From assembly GCA_020353135.1 (NCBI GenBank), contig CP070688.1:740400-748684 (forward strand): DNA of 8,285 nucleotides, written 5' to 3'. The stretch's first letter is position 1. Each line of letters starts with the position of its first letter. Both the position numbers and the translations under genes were made by a program. Below the pieces are notes generated by a model. The model did no database searches, was not told where the DNA came from, and saw only the letters and a list, made by a program, of their open reading frames with translations. The stretch comes from Chloroflexota bacterium. GTDB taxonomy: Bacteria > Chloroflexota > Anaerolineae > Promineifilales > Promineifilaceae. Below are positions 6,106 to 8,285 of this stretch, one piece after another.

Positions 6106-6933
6106 TCAATCCGATCCGGCGAGACGCGTCGTTTCCCCCAGTCCTTCGGGGCCCATGGCCTGGTATCCACCGCATATCGCCAGATCCGTGCCAGTGATAA
6201 AGGACGCGTCGTCGCTCAATAGGAACAGCGTTGGGCCGGCACATTCGACTGGCTCGCCGCAACGCCGCATCATGTGAAACTTGCCCCAAATGGGATCCCA
6301 TTTCTCGCGTCCGCCGCCGTCGAGATCGGCCGCCTTGTGTACTTCGCGAGTCCAGATCCAGGCCGGGCTCACGCTGTTGACCCGGATGTTGTAATCAGCC
6401 AGATCGAGCGCCATGCATTTGGTCATGGTGTGCACCGCGCCCTTGGCCGCATTGTATGTCCAGCGGTTTGGCTGGGCGATAAAGGCGGAGATGCTGGACA
6501 TATTGACGATGGAGCCGCCGCCTTGTTCTTTCATTGACGGGGTCACCAACTGGGCCATCACCGCATAGCCAACCGGACCAACCATGAAGATCCGCTCCCA
6601 ATCCTCACGGGTTGCGTCCAGGCCCTTGGCGGTAAAGGAAAACGCATTGTTGACCAGGTAATCGACCTTGCCCCACTTATCCAGGGTGGCGTCGACGGCG
6701 CTCTTGCAGAAGTCTTCATCTGCCATATTGCCCTGGCGGAAGAGCACGTCGAAGCTGGCCTCGGTCAGTTCCTTCGACGTATTCACCCCAGCATCACTAA
6801 TGCCGGTGAATCCTACCGACGCACCTTCTTTGCACAACTCCTCGACGATGGAGCGGCCGATGCCATTCGAGCCGCCGGTAACGATGGCAACTTTTCCTTT
6901 AAAGCGATCTACGACTGGTTTTCTTTCGATCAT
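6106..6933 (-). CDS. SDR family NAD(P)-dependent oxidoreductase, probable sugar or sugar-acid dehydrogenase
   Basis: This is a classical short-chain dehydrogenase/reductase of 275 residues, slightly longer than the usual 250 because of a C-terminal tail (about 256-275). Visible motifs are the Rossmann glycine loop TGGSNGIG (19-26), D71 for the adenine ring, NNA (95-97), and catalytic S147, Y160 and K164 (YNAAK). The usual helix-4 Asn is absent: after W112 the segment reads MVGPVG (117-122), with Gly at the expected place. The common C-terminal DGG reads CGG here. The second strand (VGFTGIS, 40-46) has no clear acidic residue, so NAD versus NADP preference is open. In a rhamnose-type operon it could be L-rhamnose 1-dehydrogenase or 2-keto-3-deoxy-L-rhamnonate dehydrogenase of the non-phosphorylating pathway; neither is proven. 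The ATG is preceded by GAGGAG at 7 bases. It lies 76 bases after the LarA-like gene and 12 before rhaM. Confidence 0.88.
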   Translation of the reverse strand: MIERKPVVDRFKGKVAIVTGGSNGIGRSIVEELCKEGASVGFTGISDAGVNTSKELTEASFDVLFRQGNMADEDFCKSAVDATLDKWGKVDYLVNNAFSFTAKGLDATREDWERIFMVGPVGYAVMAQLVTPSMKEQGGGSIVNMSSISAFIAQPNRWTYNAAKGAVHTMTKCMALDLADYNIRVNSVSPAWIWTREVHKAADLDGGGREKWDPIWGKFHMMRRCGEPVECAGPTLFLLSDDASFITGTDLAICGGYQAMGPEGLGETTRLAGSD

Positions 6934-7009
6934 TGATGTTCTCCTCTCACTACGACTACTGGCTGGAGGCCAATCGCCGCCGGCCGTATTGCTTTGTTGA
7001 TCGCGAGGG

Positions 7010-8281
7010 CTACTTCGTCCTTAACTCTTCTGAAATGGCCAAAGGTCTTGTTCTTGTTGCTGGCAGGACGGCCGAGCCGTTGGGTATCACCATTATGACC
7101 GGTTTCGGCCCCGCGTCTTCCAGCGCCGCTTTCAGGGCCAGATCGAAATCTTCATACGGCCTGAGACCGCACTCCTCCACTAGCGTTGGAGGCAACGAGC
7201 TGACCAGGATAACTGATGCCTTCTTAAGTACAGTGGCAATGGCGGCCGCTTTATGGCCGCCCAGAACAAAGCGCTCCTGAATACGAGCTAGGATGTCGTC
7301 GGCGGCAGCGCCAACCAGCCACTCTTCAAATATCGGGTTGCCAAGTCCATCAGGGCATTCAGCGAGCCAGACAATGCAACCGCCAGGCCTCACAGCGGCG
7401 GCTGCATTGTCGAGCGCCTTTTGAGCTTGATAGAGGCTTAAATCTTTCGGAAAGCCGCCGGCACTGACGATGACGATGTCGGCTTGTTGCCTGACAACAA
7501 CCTTTCTCTGGTAATCGAGCACCTGGCAGAGCCAACGATGGGCTTCCACCGGGTGCCCGGCGGCGGCAGCTATGATGCTATGGTCGGCATTGACGATGAC
7601 ATTGAGTATGAAGTCCAGGCCAATGAGAGCTGCGCCTTCCTCCAGGTCTTCGCGCACCGGATTGCCCTCCAACACACCAATAGAGGCTTGTTCGTGGACC
7701 ATCATGGCGTGGTTATCTTGAATCGTTGCCAGTGAACACACACCGGGCACCAGCGCTTTTGAGCCGCCAGAGTAGCCCGCAAAATAGTGGGGGTCAACGT
7801 TGCCCAAAGCGATGCGGAAGTCGGCGTCGATCACCGGCTTGAATGCCTCAATTCGCGTGCCGCGTGATGTGGTGCCAACGTAAACCGTCTGTCTTGGGTC
7901 GGAATCCAATAGAGTGAGACGTGCGGCCATCTCACGGCCGGCCAGCTTGATTTGCTCCTCGACCGTATGCGCCCGATGAGATCCTAGAGCGAAGATCACT
8001 TGAACATCTTCGTCCCTAATGTCAGCTTCGGCCAGTTCGTCCATCACTGCCGGCAGAAGCAAGTGGGTGGGGCACGTCCGGGTGATATCGCTGGTGACGA
8101 TAGCCACGCTCTGTCCCGGTCGCGCCATCTCACGAAGGCGTGGGCTTCCGATTGGCGCCGCAAGCGCCAGCCGGACAAGGTCGTAGGGCGGCTCGTTGGG
8201 TTCCAGTAGCATGAACTGCTGCCCATCGCCGTCGAGCGTCAGGTTGAGTTGTTGCTGTCCGTATGGCAACTTGAAGTTCAC
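7010..8281 (-). CDS. larA: LarA-like nickel-pincer 2-hydroxyacid racemase/epimerase family protein
   Basis: LarA enzymes racemise lactate or related 2-hydroxyacids by hydride transfer to a nickel-pincer nucleotide. The 423 residues match the usual size. Residues corresponding to Lactobacillus plantarum LarA (recalled numbering) are present: D65 and R68 (D72, R75), H102 in ALGSHR (H108), H165 (H174), K175 in SGGSK (K184, the cofactor-linked Lys), H191 (H200), and Q285 with K288 (Q295, K298). The 10- and 16-residue spacings H165-K175-H191 are identical, so an active, cofactor-bearing enzyme is expected. The substrate is open, because the family includes racemases for several hydroxyacids. L-lactate from 6-deoxyhexose breakdown is the simplest candidate. 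The frame opens with GTG at 8279-8281, preceded by an in-frame ATC, and the window ends 4 bases later, so the true start may lie outside. LarB, LarC and LarE, needed for the cofactor, are not in view. Confidence 0.88.
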   Translation of the reverse strand: MNFKLPYGQQQLNLTLDGDGQQFMLLEPNEPPYDLVRLALAAPIGSPRLREMARPGQSVAIVTSDITRTCPTHLLLPAVMDELAEADIRDEDVQVIFALGSHRAHTVEEQIKLAGREMAARLTLLDSDPRQTVYVGTTSRGTRIEAFKPVIDADFRIALGNVDPHYFAGYSGGSKALVPGVCSLATIQDNHAMMVHEQASIGVLEGNPVREDLEEGAALIGLDFILNVIVNADHSIIAAAAGHPVEAHRWLCQVLDYQRKVVVRQQADIVIVSAGGFPKDLSLYQAQKALDNAAAAVRPGGCIVWLAECPDGLGNPIFEEWLVGAAADDILARIQERFVLGGHKAAAIATVLKKASVILVSSLPPTLVEECGLRPYEDFDLALKAALEDAGPKPVIMVIPNGSAVLPATRTRPLAISEELRTK

Positions 8282-8285
8282 GATC

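Noticed and set aside
6934..7009. regulatory structure in the gap between the LarA-like gene and the SDR gene
   Set aside because: Only short 4-bp GGCC pairings were seen. Apart from the SDR ribosome site at 6941-6946, nothing supports a feature.

Overview
All eight substantial genes lie on the minus strand, so transcription runs from the right edge to the left. They look like one sugar-uptake and sugar-catabolism operon. The best-identified gene is an L-rhamnose mutarotase (rhaM), which makes L-rhamnose, or a related 6-deoxy sugar, the most likely substrate. The organism is probably a Chloroflexota (Anaerolineae/Caldilineae-like) bacterium. The main clue is the long Glu/Ala/Pro repeat linker directly after the lipobox of the binding protein, a style I associate with that phylum. 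The moderately high GC and the gene families fit but do not prove it.

Layout in transcription order. A LarA-type nickel-pincer 2-hydroxyacid racemase family protein (7010-8281) reaches almost to the window edge, so its start is not fully resolved. It is followed by an SDR oxidoreductase (6106-6933), RhaM (5770-6093) and a metal-dependent cyclase/kynurenine formamidase-family hydrolase (5010-5708). Then comes a ribose/rhamnose-type ABC importer: a two-domain ATPase (3477-4991), two RbsC-type permeases (2443-3471 and 1387-2442) and a lipoprotein substrate-binding protein (66-1235). Gaps are 0 to 76 bases, except for 151 bases before the binding-protein gene. That gap holds a perfect 10-base Shine-Dalgarno sequence and a possible 35-codon leader ORF.

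Working model (inference). The binding protein captures the sugar outside the membrane and the two permeases with the ATPase import it. RhaM interconverts the anomers. The SDR could oxidise C1 to a lactone, or oxidise a later 2-keto-3-deoxy acid. The cyclase-family hydrolase could open the lactone. The LarA-like enzyme could act on a 2-hydroxyacid such as L-lactate, a known end product of 6-deoxyhexose catabolism, or on a sugar acid. No isomerase, kinase, aldolase, dehydratase, regulator or LarB/C/E cofactor-maturation gene is present; the rest of the pathway and the main promoter presumably lie beyond 8285.

Non-coding features. Two intergenic spots (24-50 after the last gene, 5732-5758 between rhaM and the cyclase gene) each carry a perfect 14-bp palindrome plus a third complementary arm, so the RNA could fold into alternative hairpins. 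No tRNA, rRNA, mobile element or CRISPR array was seen, and no gene-free stretch exceeds 300 bases.
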